NCBI RefSeq assembly: GCF_027213945.1
Contig: NZ_JAPWGW010000001.1
Coordinates: 62,001 to 126,000 of the forward strand
Reading direction: 5' to 3'
DNA from: Henriciella marina
Lineage (GTDB): Bacteria; Pseudomonadota; Alphaproteobacteria; Caulobacterales; Hyphomonadaceae
DNA: 64,000 nucleotides
The translations under genes and the position numbers were made by a program. A model generated the notes under the pieces. It searched no databases, had not been told where the DNA came from, and worked only from the letters and a program-made list of their open reading frames with translations. Positions 35,762 through 44,168 of the stretch are shown one piece after another; the first letter of the stretch is position 1; each line of letters opens with the position of its first letter.

Positions 35762-37213
35762 ATGACCCATACTGTTGAAAAAATTGGTGGTACGTCCATC
35801 GCGAACACACCCGTCATTCTCGACAATGTCCTGATAAACGGGCGCGAAGGCGACGACCTGTATAATCGTATTTTCGTCGTGTCGGCCTATGCTGGCATGA
35901 CCAATCTCCTTCTCGAACACAAGAAAAGCGGCAAGCCAGGCGTCTATGCGCTCTTCGCGAAAGCTGAGAACAAGTGGCAGTGGAGCGAAGCGCTCACCGA
36001 ACTGTCAGAAGCCATGCGCGAGAAGAACCACGAAGTCTTTGGCGATCACCCAGATCGCAAGGTTGCAGACAACTTCGTGCTCGAGCGCGTCGAAGGCGTA
36101 CGCAACTGCCTGATCGACCTCCACCGCCTCTGTTCTTATGGCCAGTTCCGGCTCGACGAACACCTGATGACGGTGCGCGAAATGCTGGCTGCGCTCGGCG
36201 AAGCGCACTCGGCTCACAATACGAGTCTGCTGCTGCGCCAGCGTGACATCAATTCGGTCTTTGTCGACTTCACCGGCTGGCGCGACGACGAGAAAATGTC
36301 GCTTGACGATCGGATCCGCACGTCCCTTCAAGGCATCGACTTTTCAAAGGAATTGCCGATCTGCACGGGCTATGCCAGTTGCGTTGAGGGCATGGTGAAG
36401 CTCTACGACCGTGGCTACACCGAGGTGACCTTCTCTCGCATCGGCGCCCTCACTAACGCCGCCGAAGCGATCATCCATAAGGAATTTCACCTTTCCAGCG
36501 CTGACCCGAAACTGGTCGGCAATGACAAGGTGATGAAGATTGGCAAAACGAATTACGATGTTGCCGACCAGCTCTCCAATATGGGTATGGAAGCTGTTCA
36601 CCCGAAAGCTGCAAAAGGTCTTCGTCAGGCTGGCGTGCCGCTACGCGTCAAGAACACGTTTGACCCGACCGATGCAGGTACGATCATCACCGATGATTTT
36701 CACCCTGAAGAGGCCCGCGCCGAGATCGTGACTGGGATCAAGAACCTCTACGCCTTTGAACTGTTCGAGCAGGACATGGTTGGCGTGAAAGGTTACGATG
36801 CGGAGGCGCTGAAAGCCCTGACCCGGCACAAGGTCTGGATCGTGTCCAAAAGCTCCAACGCCAACACGATCACCCACTATGTCGACTGCACACGTGAATC
36901 TCTCAATCGCGCAGCGGCTGATCTTGAGGCCCTGTATGAGAATGCCGAGGTCACGACGCGCGAGCTCGCGATCGTATCGGTGATCGGCGCAAACCTTGAC
37001 GTGCCAGGCATGACCGCAAAGGCCACGTCCGCGCTTTACGACGCCAACATCAATATGCTCGGCCTACAGAAACTGACCCGCAGCACGGACCTCCAGCTCT
37101 TCGTAGCTAAAGAGGACTATGACGAGGCGGTGCGCGTGCTTCACAAGGCGCTCGTCGAGGACGAGACTGCGCACCGGGATGGCGATCCAGCGGAAATCCG
37201 CACCGCCGCCTGA
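35762..37213 (+). CDS. ask_ect: Ectoine-specific aspartokinase Ask_Ect
   Basis: Phosphorylates aspartate to feed ectoine synthesis, 483 aa from ATG 35762 (the frame is open from 35681 but that stretch is the hairpin). N-terminal kinase motif KIGGTSIANTPV, FSRIGALTNAAEAIIHKEF near 223 and C-terminal ACT domains (NLDVPGMTAKATSALYDANINM near 413, described as about 413-434). The ectoine-cluster paralogue is known to escape normal feedback control. Last base of its stop is the first of the MFS start. Confidence 0.93.
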   Translation: MTHTVEKIGGTSIANTPVILDNVLINGREGDDLYNRIFVVSAYAGMTNLLLEHKKSGKPGVYALFAKAENKWQWSEALTELSEAMREKNHEVFGDHPDRKVADNFVLERVEGVRNCLIDLHRLCSYGQFRLDEHLMTVREMLAALGEAHSAHNTSLLLRQRDINSVFVDFTGWRDDEKMSLDDRIRTSLQGIDFSKELPICTGYASCVEGMVKLYDRGYTEVTFSRIGALTNAAEAIIHKEFHLSSADPKLVGNDKVMKIGKTNYDVADQLSNMGMEAVHPKAAKGLRQAGVPLRVKNTFDPTDAGTIITDDFHPEEARAEIVTGIKNLYAFELFEQDMVGVKGYDAEALKALTRHKVWIVSKSSNANTITHYVDCTRESLNRAAADLEALYENAEVTTRELAIVSVIGANLDVPGMTAKATSALYDANINMLGLQKLTRSTDLQLFVAKEDYDEAVRVLHKALVEDETAHRDGDPAEIRTAA

Positions 37214-38553
37214 TGACGGATCCGGCGACGTCTGAAACGACATACGCAGGATGGCGAAACGCGTTCGGTCAATACCGAAACGTTCTCGCCATCGTGCTCT
37301 CCCTCACCCTGCTACAGGGTGCAGCGGCTGCCCTATCCGTGATGATTGCTCTGGGCTTGCAGGCCTCCGGCACATCGAATGCTGCCCTTGGTCTGGTTGC
37401 AGCGTTCTATGCTGGTGGCTTTCTGACAGGCGCGATCCTGTCGCCCATTCAGATCTCGCGGATAGGGCACATCCGCTCTTTTGCATTCTTTGCGGCGATC
37501 GCCATTATCGCCTCCCTCAGCCTGACCCTAGGTCCCAGCGTGATCTTCTGGGCTCTGGTGCAAGCGGTTATCGGGGCCTGCACCTCGGCGCTCTTCACCG
37601 CAGGCGAAAGCTGGATCGCAGACGCATCACCGCCTGAGAAACGCGGCGCTATTCTTGGTTTCTATCATGTTGTTGCAAAGCTGGGCGCCATTGGCGGCCC
37701 GTTTGCTGTCATGGCTGGCGCCAATGGCATCATGGGCTTTCTCATGGTGGCCGCCCTCTTCGCGGTCACCATCATGCCGATCACCGCAACCCGTCAGATC
37801 CAACCCGAAATCCACGCCGCATCGCCTTTCGGTCCGCGCAAGATCCTGAAGTATGCTCCGGCTGCTGCGTTCGCCGCCTTCTGCGCAGGCGCGGTGAACA
37901 ATTCGGTCGCCCAACTCTATCCAATCTTTGCCCAGGCAATTTCACCCGACAGCGCAGCGGCCTTTTCTGCCCGCTTCAACGGGGCTTTGCTTGCAGGCGC
38001 CATGCTGGGGCTCTGGCCTGCTGGTTTTATTTCTGACCGTATTGACCGCCGCCTGGTAATCGCTGCGGCGGGCATTATCGGTGCGGTGTCAGCGGTGGCA
38101 CTCACCCTGTTCAGCCCCCTTGCAACAGAAGCTGTCATCCTTCTGCTCGCCTTTCTCTTCGGCATGGGCGCGCTGTCCTATTACGCTGTGGCTGTGGCTC
38201 ATGCAGCGGACCGCGCACGGCCCGAACAGGCAACTTCCATGATGGCGGGCATTCTGATCATCTGGGGCATCGGCTCTGTCATCGGACCGCTGATTGCAGG
38301 CGTTTCAATGAGCGCGATTGGCCCGGGCGGCCTTTTTGCTTTCGCCGCCCTCGCCCTTGCAATCATGGCCGCGCTTATGTTCACACGGATGGTGAACACA
38401 CCAGAAGTTACCTCCGAAGAGAAGGAACCCTTCAACGCGACGCAGGCAACCAGCCTTGCGATTTCTGAAATAGACCCACGTGGCGAAGCGACGAATGAGC
38501 AGTTCGACCTGTTTCTCGCCTGGATGGCATCACAAGAGACAGACACAGAATGA
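37213..38553 (+). CDS. MFS transporter of the ectoine operon
   Basis: Inner-membrane major-facilitator protein, 446 aa, twelve predicted helices (for example ALGLVAAFYAGGFLTGAILS near 55 and WIADASPPEKRGAILGFYHV near 133, the latter the usual loop). It overlaps ask by 1 base and the SSS gene by 4, so it is co-expressed with ectoine synthesis. A role in compatible-solute movement or another osmotic stress substrate is inference; the family (YcaD-like) does not fix the substrate. Confidence 0.82.
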   Translation: MTDPATSETTYAGWRNAFGQYRNVLAIVLSLTLLQGAAAALSVMIALGLQASGTSNAALGLVAAFYAGGFLTGAILSPIQISRIGHIRSFAFFAAIAIIASLSLTLGPSVIFWALVQAVIGACTSALFTAGESWIADASPPEKRGAILGFYHVVAKLGAIGGPFAVMAGANGIMGFLMVAALFAVTIMPITATRQIQPEIHAASPFGPRKILKYAPAAAFAAFCAGAVNNSVAQLYPIFAQAISPDSAAAFSARFNGALLAGAMLGLWPAGFISDRIDRRLVIAAAGIIGAVSAVALTLFSPLATEAVILLLAFLFGMGALSYYAVAVAHAADRARPEQATSMMAGILIIWGIGSVIGPLIAGVSMSAIGPGGLFAFAALALAIMAALMFTRMVNTPEVTSEEKEPFNATQATSLAISEIDPRGEATNEQFDLFLAWMASQETDTE

Positions 38554-40004
38554 TACTAGCGAGCTTCATCGTTATCCTGATCATCTTCCTTGGCGTGGGG
38601 CTTGCCTCTGCCCGGCAGGCGACCGGAGAACGAAAAGACTATTACATTGCCGGCCAGACGGTCTCACCCTGGCTGGCTGGCCTCTCGGCCGTCGCAACGA
38701 ATAATTCCGGTTATCTCTTCATCGGTGTCATCGGCTATGGATACGCCACGGGGCTTTCCGCTATCTGGCTGATGTTCGGCTGGATTGTGGGCGACTTTAT
38801 CGGGTCTACTTTCATCCACCGAAAGCTTCGAACCGCCACTGGCGTCACGAACGAAGCCTCCTTCGCTTCTGTTCTCTCTCGGTGGCATGGCGACGATTTC
38901 GCGATCTGGCGCAGGATGGCCGCCGTCATCATGGTGGTGCTGCTTATCGTCTACGGCGCCGCGCAGATCACAGCGGGTGCCAAAGCACTCGAGGGCGTCT
39001 TTGACGGCTTCGACTGGCGCATCGGGGCAATTGGCTCCGCCGTCATCATCCTTGCCTATTCCATTGCAGGCGGTATCCGCGCGTCGATCTGGACGGATGC
39101 CATCCAGTCAATCTGTATGCTCGGCGCGCTTTTCACGCTTTTCTTCGTTGGTGTCAGCTGGGCAGGCGGTTTTGGCAGCATGATTGAGCAGCTGCGCACG
39201 ATGGACGGTGGCAACTATCTCAACCTGATGCCAGAGTCGGATGAGCTTCTCCTCACAGGCGCGCTTGGCGTCGGCCTGTTCGTTCTCGGCTGGCTCTTTG
39301 CCGGTTTCTCCGTCGTTGGGCAGCCGCACATCATGGTTCGCTTCATGGCTCTGGACGATGACCGCAACATGCAGCGGACACGCGTCTGGTATTACGGCTT
39401 TTTCGTCGTCTTCTACATCCTCGCCGCCGGTCTTTCCCTGCTCGCTCGCGTCTACATGCCGGATACCGCAGACATTGATGTCGAACTTGCCCTGCCGCGC
39501 ATGGCCGAAGGCCTGCTGCCGGATGTTCTCGTTGGCCTGATACTGGCGGGCATCTTTGCAGCGACAATGTCGACCGCGGACTCAGTCGTGCTTTCCTGTT
39601 CGGCCGCGATCACCCACGACCTCGTCCCGGAACGCCTGGAACACCCATGGATGCTCAAGGCCGCGACGGGCACCGTGACAATTCTGGCGCTCGCGCTCGC
39701 CCTGATGGACAGCCAGAGCGTGTTCAGCCTCGTGATCATCGCATGGTCAGCGCTAGCAGCGGCCTTCGCACCGCTTCTTACTCTCTATGCACTGAACCGC
39801 CGTGTGAGTGAGACGACGGCTATCTTCCTGATGGTTCTGGGTATCGGGATCACGCTCGTCTGGCGCTTCGGCCTCGGTTGGCAGGGCGGCGTCTACGAAG
39901 GCTTCCCGGGTATTCTCATTCCCGTCATTATCGGCTGGATCATGTCACGTCCTGCCACGCGCGCCGAGTTGCAGCACAGCCCCGTGGAGGAAGCTGCTCC
40001 TTAG
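38550..40004 (+). CDS. Sodium/solute symporter (SSS, PutP-like)
   Basis: Na+-coupled symporter of 484 aa, about 13 helices. Family marks: DYYIAGQTVSPWLAGLSAVA near 30, GFSVVGQPHIMVRFMALDD near 252 and ILAGIFAATMSTADSVVLS near 330, which includes the Na+-site Ser/Thr. PutP-like proteins take up proline or other osmolytes, which fits its place at the end of the ectoine operon. A bidirectional terminator follows. Confidence 0.85.
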   Translation: MILASFIVILIIFLGVGLASARQATGERKDYYIAGQTVSPWLAGLSAVATNNSGYLFIGVIGYGYATGLSAIWLMFGWIVGDFIGSTFIHRKLRTATGVTNEASFASVLSRWHGDDFAIWRRMAAVIMVVLLIVYGAAQITAGAKALEGVFDGFDWRIGAIGSAVIILAYSIAGGIRASIWTDAIQSICMLGALFTLFFVGVSWAGGFGSMIEQLRTMDGGNYLNLMPESDELLLTGALGVGLFVLGWLFAGFSVVGQPHIMVRFMALDDDRNMQRTRVWYYGFFVVFYILAAGLSLLARVYMPDTADIDVELALPRMAEGLLPDVLVGLILAGIFAATMSTADSVVLSCSAAITHDLVPERLEHPWMLKAATGTVTILALALALMDSQSVFSLVIIAWSALAAAFAPLLTLYALNRRVSETTAIFLMVLGIGITLVWRFGLGWQGGVYEGFPGILIPVIIGWIMSRPATRAELQHSPVEEAAP

Positions 40005-40024
40005 CGCCTTCGCATCGGCCAAAC

Positions 40025-40058
40025 AAAAGCCCGCCTGGATCTCTCCGGGCGGGCTTTT
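40025..40058. terminator. Bidirectional terminator, ectoine operon / fghA
   Basis: AAAAGCCCGCC (40025-40035) pairs with GGCGGGCTTTT (40048-40058), extended by four more pairs around a TCTC loop. A- and U-tracts on both sides serve the convergent genes. Confidence 0.92.
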
Positions 40059-40080
40059 CAATATCACAAATGCCAGCGCT

Positions 40081-40914
40081 CTAGCCGTACAGCGCCTTGG
40101 CATGGTGCATGATGTGGTCATCCATAAAGGTTGAGATGAAATAGTAGGAATGGCCATAGCCCGGCCGCAGTCTGATCGCGAGCGGCTGGCCCGCTTCGCG
40201 GCACGCCTGCTCAAACAGGCCCGGCTTCAACTGCTCTTCCAGGAACTGGTCGTCCTCGCCCTGGTCGATCAGGATCGTCGTATCAAGCTGCGTCTTGCGA
40301 ACAAGCTCGCACGCGTCCCATTCCTTCCAGGCTTCCCTGTCGTCGCCGAGATAGGCTGAGAAGGCTTTCTCACCCCAAGGCACCTGCGACGGTGCGACAA
40401 TCGGCGAGAAAGCCGACACGCTGCGGAAGTGACCCGGATTGCGGAGCGCCAGGACCAGCGCGCCATGTCCGCCCATTGAATGACCGAAAATGGATTGGCG
40501 GCGCATATCGGCGGCAAAGTTTGACCGGATCACGGAAGGAAGCTCCTCCATAATGTACTGGTCCATCTTGTAGTGCTTCGCCCAAGGGTCCTGCGTGGCC
40601 GTCAGGTAGAAGCCAGCGCCCTGCCCCAGATCATAGGCGTCGTCGTCAGCGACACCTTCACCGCGCGGGCTGGTATCCGGCGCAATAATCATCACGCCAA
40701 GCTCGGCCGCTTTGCGCTGCAGGCCGCCCTTCTCCATCACGTTCGACCAGTTGCAGGTCAGGCCCGAAAGATACCAGAGAACGGGGACCGGCTCCTCATC
40801 GGTCTGCGGCGGCTCGAATACGGCGAACCGCATTGTACAGCCGAGCGTCTCGCTTTCATGATCGTAAACGCTGAGATCACCGCCAAAACTCGTCCAGTCT
40901 GATACTGTTTCCAA
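40081..40914 (-). CDS. fghA: S-formylglutathione hydrolase
   Basis: Esterase of 277 aa that hydrolyses S-formylglutathione to formate and glutathione in formaldehyde detoxification. Nucleophile Ser146 in GHSMGGH, oxyanion region LSGLTCNWSNVMEKGG near 49-64, ASPRGEG-like TSPRGEGVADDD near 81 and the His in GYGHSYYFI near 253. It acts after FrmA, whose gene is at 44169-45275 on the same strand. Ribosome site CAGGAGACC is on the minus strand just upstream. Confidence 0.94.
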   Translation of the reverse strand: METVSDWTSFGGDLSVYDHESETLGCTMRFAVFEPPQTDEEPVPVLWYLSGLTCNWSNVMEKGGLQRKAAELGVMIIAPDTSPRGEGVADDDAYDLGQGAGFYLTATQDPWAKHYKMDQYIMEELPSVIRSNFAADMRRQSIFGHSMGGHGALVLALRNPGHFRSVSAFSPIVAPSQVPWGEKAFSAYLGDDREAWKEWDACELVRKTQLDTTILIDQGEDDQFLEEQLKPGLFEQACREAGQPLAIRLRPGYGHSYYFISTFMDDHIMHHAKALYG

Positions 40915-40996
40915 AACCTGAAGGTCTCCTGTGGTTGCTTCTCTTCTTTATGTAACACAACTCGGCTGACTTCCCACCGGCGGCACCGATGCGAAG

Positions 40997-41025
40997 AGGG
41001 CGCATCGCGGCGGATGCGCCCTTTT
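40997..41025 (+). terminator. Hairpin with U-tract on the plus strand
   Basis: AGGGCGCATC (40997-41006), loop GCGGCG, GATGCGCCCT (41013-41022), T-tract to 41025. Reads as a terminator for plus-strand RNA, although the genes on both sides are on the minus strand. It may also end the minus-strand gene at 41048, where the U-tract is weak (CTCTT). Confidence 0.65.
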
Positions 41026-41047
41026 CAGTTAGGGGTTGATCGGCGTT

Positions 41048-41395
41048 CTAACGACCTCTCAGATCGCCATTTACCCAGATCGTCGCGCCGGTGCGCGCGT
41101 CGATATAGTAATAGCGCCGTGCCCGGTCATCGTAATAGCGCTGGCCATGATAGCGGGCGTCGTAAGGGTCGTAGCGGTCGTGCCGGTCATTATAGCGGTC
41201 ATTGCCGTAGCGGTCCTCGTATCGAGGGTCGCGATAGCCTCGGTCGGCGCGCGGCGGCCCGCGATAACCGTCATCATAACCCGCATTTCCATTATAGCCC
41301 GGCCCGCCAGAACCAGGCGCTGGCGGAGGGTTTGCCGCGCAGGCTGCCATGCTGAGGGCGCCCAGCGCGCCGGCAATCATCGTCAAGGTTTTCAT
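41048..41395 (-). CDS. Small Tyr/Arg/Asp-rich lipoprotein, unknown function
   Basis: I do not recognise this 115-aa protein. It has a signal peptide with lipobox MAAC (Cys near 19), a low-complexity middle of repeated DRY-like units (NDRYNDRHDRYDPYDARYH, about 64-82), and a C-terminal part YYYIDARTGATIWVNGDLRG that looks like a small folded motif with a Gly-Ala turn. An EcfG-type promoter lies 66 bases upstream, so it is probably an envelope protein of the general stress response. Confidence 0.75.
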   Translation of the reverse strand: MKTLTMIAGALGALSMAACAANPPPAPGSGGPGYNGNAGYDDGYRGPPRADRGYRDPRYEDRYGNDRYNDRHDRYDPYDARYHGQRYYDDRARRYYYIDARTGATIWVNGDLRGR

Positions 41396-41460
41396 CGTAC
41401 GTTTCCTTCCTTTCTGGTAGGCGCGCCGACCGAAATGGCGGAAGGCGCGAATACGAAGGA

Positions 41461-41486
41461 AACGGAATGTGGATAATAGCGGTTCC
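41461..41486 (-). promoter_or_regulatory. EcfG-type stress promoter
   Basis: On the minus strand GGAAC (41486-41482), exactly 17 bases, CGTT (41464-41461). This matches the alphaproteobacterial sigma EcfG consensus (GGAAC-N16/17-CGTT). The start of transcription would be near 41452, about 57 bases before the lipoprotein start. Confidence 0.75.
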
Positions 41487-41497
41487 CACCCGCCAAC

Positions 41498-41818
41498 CTA
41501 TTCGTTCTGAATGCGCTCTGCCTCTTCAGCCACGCACAGGTCCAGTTCACCGTCCGTGCACGGCGTGACACGGACCGCATAGGCAAACGCCTCATCGCGG
41601 GCCATCTGCGTGGCCTTGGACCGGATGACTTCAACGTTCTGCTCGATCTTGAAACCGATCTCATTACCGATGGAAATGATGACCTCGACCGCCTCTTCAA
41701 CCGAGGCCGCCCAGACCTTCAGTGACATCACGGATGGGCCGACGCGGCCATCGGGGACAGCATGGTCCTCCATGGTCTCGCCCCCTGCCACGAGGCAGAA
41801 ATGCTTGAACTCCGACAT
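41498..41818 (-). CDS. Hypothetical protein
   Basis: Unrecognised 106-aa protein, predicted cytoplasmic, acidic, without signal peptide. I start it at ATG 41818 (MSEFKHFCLVAGGE); the frame continues to 41860, but the first 14 residues (rich in Arg and Lys) look less like coding sequence. A helical stretch VEEAVEVIISIGNEIGFKIEQ (about 40-60, written here as a 21-residue span by position only) and two Cys near the end (TPCTDGELDLC) are the only notable marks. It is divergent from the GST gene by 59 bases. Confidence 0.65.
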   Translation of the reverse strand: MSEFKHFCLVAGGETMEDHAVPDGRVGPSVMSLKVWAASVEEAVEVIISIGNEIGFKIEQNVEVIRSKATQMARDEAFAYAVRVTPCTDGELDLCVAEEAERIQNE

Positions 41819-41877
41819 CAGATAGCCTTTTTGTCTGTCCCTCAGGCTCACGATAGGCACGGGAATTCATAAATCAT

Positions 41878-42972
41878 ATGACGAGCTACACATTATACGG
41901 CGCCGAAGTCAGCTACTTCACCGGCAAGGCACGCGCTTATCTGGACTGGCGCGGGGTCGATTATACGGAAAAACAGGCGACCCAGGCCGTCTATCGCGAC
42001 GTCATCCTGCCCAATGTCGGCTGGCCAGTGATTCCAGTCGCGACCATGCCGGACGGAACTGTCATTCAAGACACGACTGACATTATCAGGGCCGTTGAGG
42101 CGCGCGAAAACGCTCAGCCGACCGCCTGGCCTGACTCGCCCCTTCAACGATTCGTGGCTGAACTTCTGCAACTTTACGGTGACGAATGGCTGATGTTGCC
42201 AGCCATGCATTACCGCTGGAACTACAATGAGGACTGGGCCTATTCAGAATTCGGCGCGCTTTCAGCACCTGATCGGACACCAGAGCAGCAATACGACATT
42301 GGCCGCAAGAATGGCGCAAGGTTCAAGGGTGCGCTTCCGATCCTCGGCGTCAACGCGCAGACAGTGCCCGGAATAGAGAAAAGCTACGAGGCGTTCCTCT
42401 CGGCGTTCTCAGCCCATCTGGAGAAGCACCCATACCTTCTGGGCAGCCGCCCGTCGCTGGCTGATTTCTCCTTCTATGGCCCGCTCTACGCACATCTTTA
42501 CCGTGACCCGGCATCAGGTGAGATCATGCAGAAACTCGCCCCCAAGGTCGCGGACTGGGTGGAGCGCATGAAAGCCGGGGGCGGCCATGGCAGTGGTGAA
42601 TTGCTCAGCGACGACGCAGTTCCTGAAACGCTGGAGCCAATCCTGCGCCGCCAGATGCACGAACAGCTTCCCGCCATTATAGCGACATCCGCGCTGTACA
42701 AGGACTGGGCCATGAACGCTGCATCGGGTGACCGTGTCCCACGTGCGCTTGGTGACATCACGATATACATCGAAGGATCCAGCGGACCTGCCAAGGCACG
42801 CAGCTTTCCTCTCTGGCGTCTTCAGGCTGCGCTCGATGTCTACGACGCGATGAAACCAGAAGACCGCGCCCGCGCCGACACCCTGCTTGCGCGCATCGGC
42901 GGCGAAGACCTCAAAACATTCCGGCTGCCTGCCCGCCTCAAACGGGAAAAGTGTCAGGTCGTGCTAGCCTGA
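41878..42972 (+). CDS. Glutathione S-transferase family protein
   Basis: GST-fold protein of 364 aa. Thioredoxin-like N-terminus (YTLYGAEVSYFTGKARAYLD at 4-23; cis-Pro region VIPVATMPDGTVIQDTTDII near 52) and a helical C-terminal domain ending in HPYLLGSRPSLADFSFYGPL near 184, the family N-capping motif. The final 120 residues extend past normal GSTs (about 200-230 aa) and have no match I recognise. Substrate unknown. It converges on the SOUL gene with only 3 bases between stops. Confidence 0.82.
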   Translation: MTSYTLYGAEVSYFTGKARAYLDWRGVDYTEKQATQAVYRDVILPNVGWPVIPVATMPDGTVIQDTTDIIRAVEARENAQPTAWPDSPLQRFVAELLQLYGDEWLMLPAMHYRWNYNEDWAYSEFGALSAPDRTPEQQYDIGRKNGARFKGALPILGVNAQTVPGIEKSYEAFLSAFSAHLEKHPYLLGSRPSLADFSFYGPLYAHLYRDPASGEIMQKLAPKVADWVERMKAGGGHGSGELLSDDAVPETLEPILRRQMHEQLPAIIATSALYKDWAMNAASGDRVPRALGDITIYIEGSSGPAKARSFPLWRLQAALDVYDAMKPEDRARADTLLARIGGEDLKTFRLPARLKREKCQVVLA

Positions 42973-42975
42973 CAA

Positions 42976-43599
42976 TTATCTCGCAGGGCCGGTTTGTTCG
43001 ACAGGTATCAGAACTTCGTTCCTCCGCAGGGGCGAAGGCTTCCATGGCGCATCATAGCCGGCATACCGCGCCGGGCCGGTTATCTCGTAGCCGTGTTCCG
43101 CGATCCAGTCCTCAAGCTCGGCCTGTTTCTGGCGGTGAACTTCCATCTGACCAGCTCCTGAAAACCTGATCGTCGCCAGCAGTTCACCCGGAACCTCGCG
43201 AATGGTTACAGCCGGATTATTTGGAACAGGTAGCGTTTCCATTGTCCACTTGGACGGCATGGTGAAAGACACTGTCCAGTTTCCGTTATAGGACATCGAG
43301 CGTGTCACCGGCGCCGTCATGTCGATTTTTGATGAGCGTGTTCGCGTGACCGGCGCAGTCATTGCGATCTCGCTACGGGCTGTGTTGTTTCCAAAGATAT
43401 AGTCAGCCAGCACACGAAAGCCCGAACCACTTGCTTCACGCATGGTCCCGGTCACCTCGGTTTCAGCGACGATGATCGGCTCATACTGACGAACTTCGAT
43501 AGGGCCCTCACTTGCTACCGTTTCGAAGTCTGGTTCCTCGGTGGCACTGGCTGTCATGGCGAACCCGGCAAGGATGAAAGCAGCAAACAAGATGCGCAT
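42976..43599 (-). CDS. SOUL family haem-binding protein
   Basis: Exported 207-aa SOUL/HBP-like protein from ATG 43599; the longer frame to 43893 is not supported. A signal peptide (about 1-20, ASATEE) is followed by the SOUL core: EVRQYEPIIVAETEVTG near 35, FRVLADYIFGNNTARSEIAM near 62, MTAPVTRTRSSKIDMTAPVT near 81 (duplicated MTAPV) and EVHRQKQAELEDWIAEHGYE near 163. Family members bind haem or tetrapyrroles; the role in bacteria is unsettled. Confidence 0.88.
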   Translation of the reverse strand: MRILFAAFILAGFAMTASATEEPDFETVASEGPIEVRQYEPIIVAETEVTGTMREASGSGFRVLADYIFGNNTARSEIAMTAPVTRTRSSKIDMTAPVTRSMSYNGNWTVSFTMPSKWTMETLPVPNNPAVTIREVPGELLATIRFSGAGQMEVHRQKQAELEDWIAEHGYEITGPARYAGYDAPWKPSPLRRNEVLIPVEQTGPAR

Positions 43600-43675
43600 G
43601 GGAGAAACTCCTGTTTCATATCTCCCACATACGCTGCGGAGCCGCCGGCGGATCGCATCGCCAGCCATCATCTCA

Positions 43676-43712
43676 AAGAAAAAGCGCCGCCTCAACCAAG
43701 TCGAGACGGCGC
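43676..43712 (-). terminator. Terminator after the glyoxalase-fold gene
   Basis: On the minus strand GCGCCGTCTC (43712-43703), 9-base loop, GAGGCGGCGC (43693-43684) with one mismatch, then TTTTTCTTT. It ends the 43742-44116 transcript before the SOUL gene. Confidence 0.85.
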
Positions 43713-43741
43713 CAGTCATTACTTGGACAGATCGCAATCCG

Positions 43742-44116
43742 TCAGCGGCATAGCGCGCATAGCTTGTTGCCATCCGGGTCACGCAGGTAAGCGAGGTAAA
43801 GCTTCTGGCCGCCGCCTTCGCGCCATCCTGGCGGGTCCTCGATTTCCTTGCCGCCAGCCGCGGCACCCGCCTTGTGCCAGGCATCGGCCTCATCGGTCGA
43901 CTTCATGGCAAAGCCAATCGTCATCCCGTTACCTTGGGTCGCTGGCTCACCATCGATTGGCTTGGTGACCAAGAAGACGGCGCCATTGTGCAGGTAAACA
44001 AGACGCCCCTTTGGATCCATCACTCCGGGCTTGCCGCCAATCGCCTGAAAGGTCGCGTCATAGAACGTCTTGGCTTTGTCGAGATCATTCGATCCGACCA
44101 TCATGTGACTATACAT
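43742..44116 (-). CDS. VOC (glyoxalase/dioxygenase fold) protein
   Basis: 124-aa vicinal-oxygen-chelate protein. Start at ATG 44116 behind a purine-rich site (GGAAAAGGGAAAG). Seen: MYSHMMVGSNDLDKAKTFYD at the start, DEADAWHKAGAAAGGKEIEDPP near 74 and YLRDPDGNKLCALCR at the end, all typical of PhnB/lactoylglutathione-lyase-like proteins. Function unknown; it lies 52 bases after frmA on the same strand and probably shares its transcript, so a glutathione-linked detox role is possible. Confidence 0.85.
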   Translation of the reverse strand: MYSHMMVGSNDLDKAKTFYDATFQAIGGKPGVMDPKGRLVYLHNGAVFLVTKPIDGEPATQGNGMTIGFAMKSTDEADAWHKAGAAAGGKEIEDPPGWREGGGQKLYLAYLRDPDGNKLCALCR

Positions 44117-44168
44117 ACTTTCCCTTTTCCTCCCTTTGGAAAACCCATTCGGCTTTGCTGCCAGCCCT

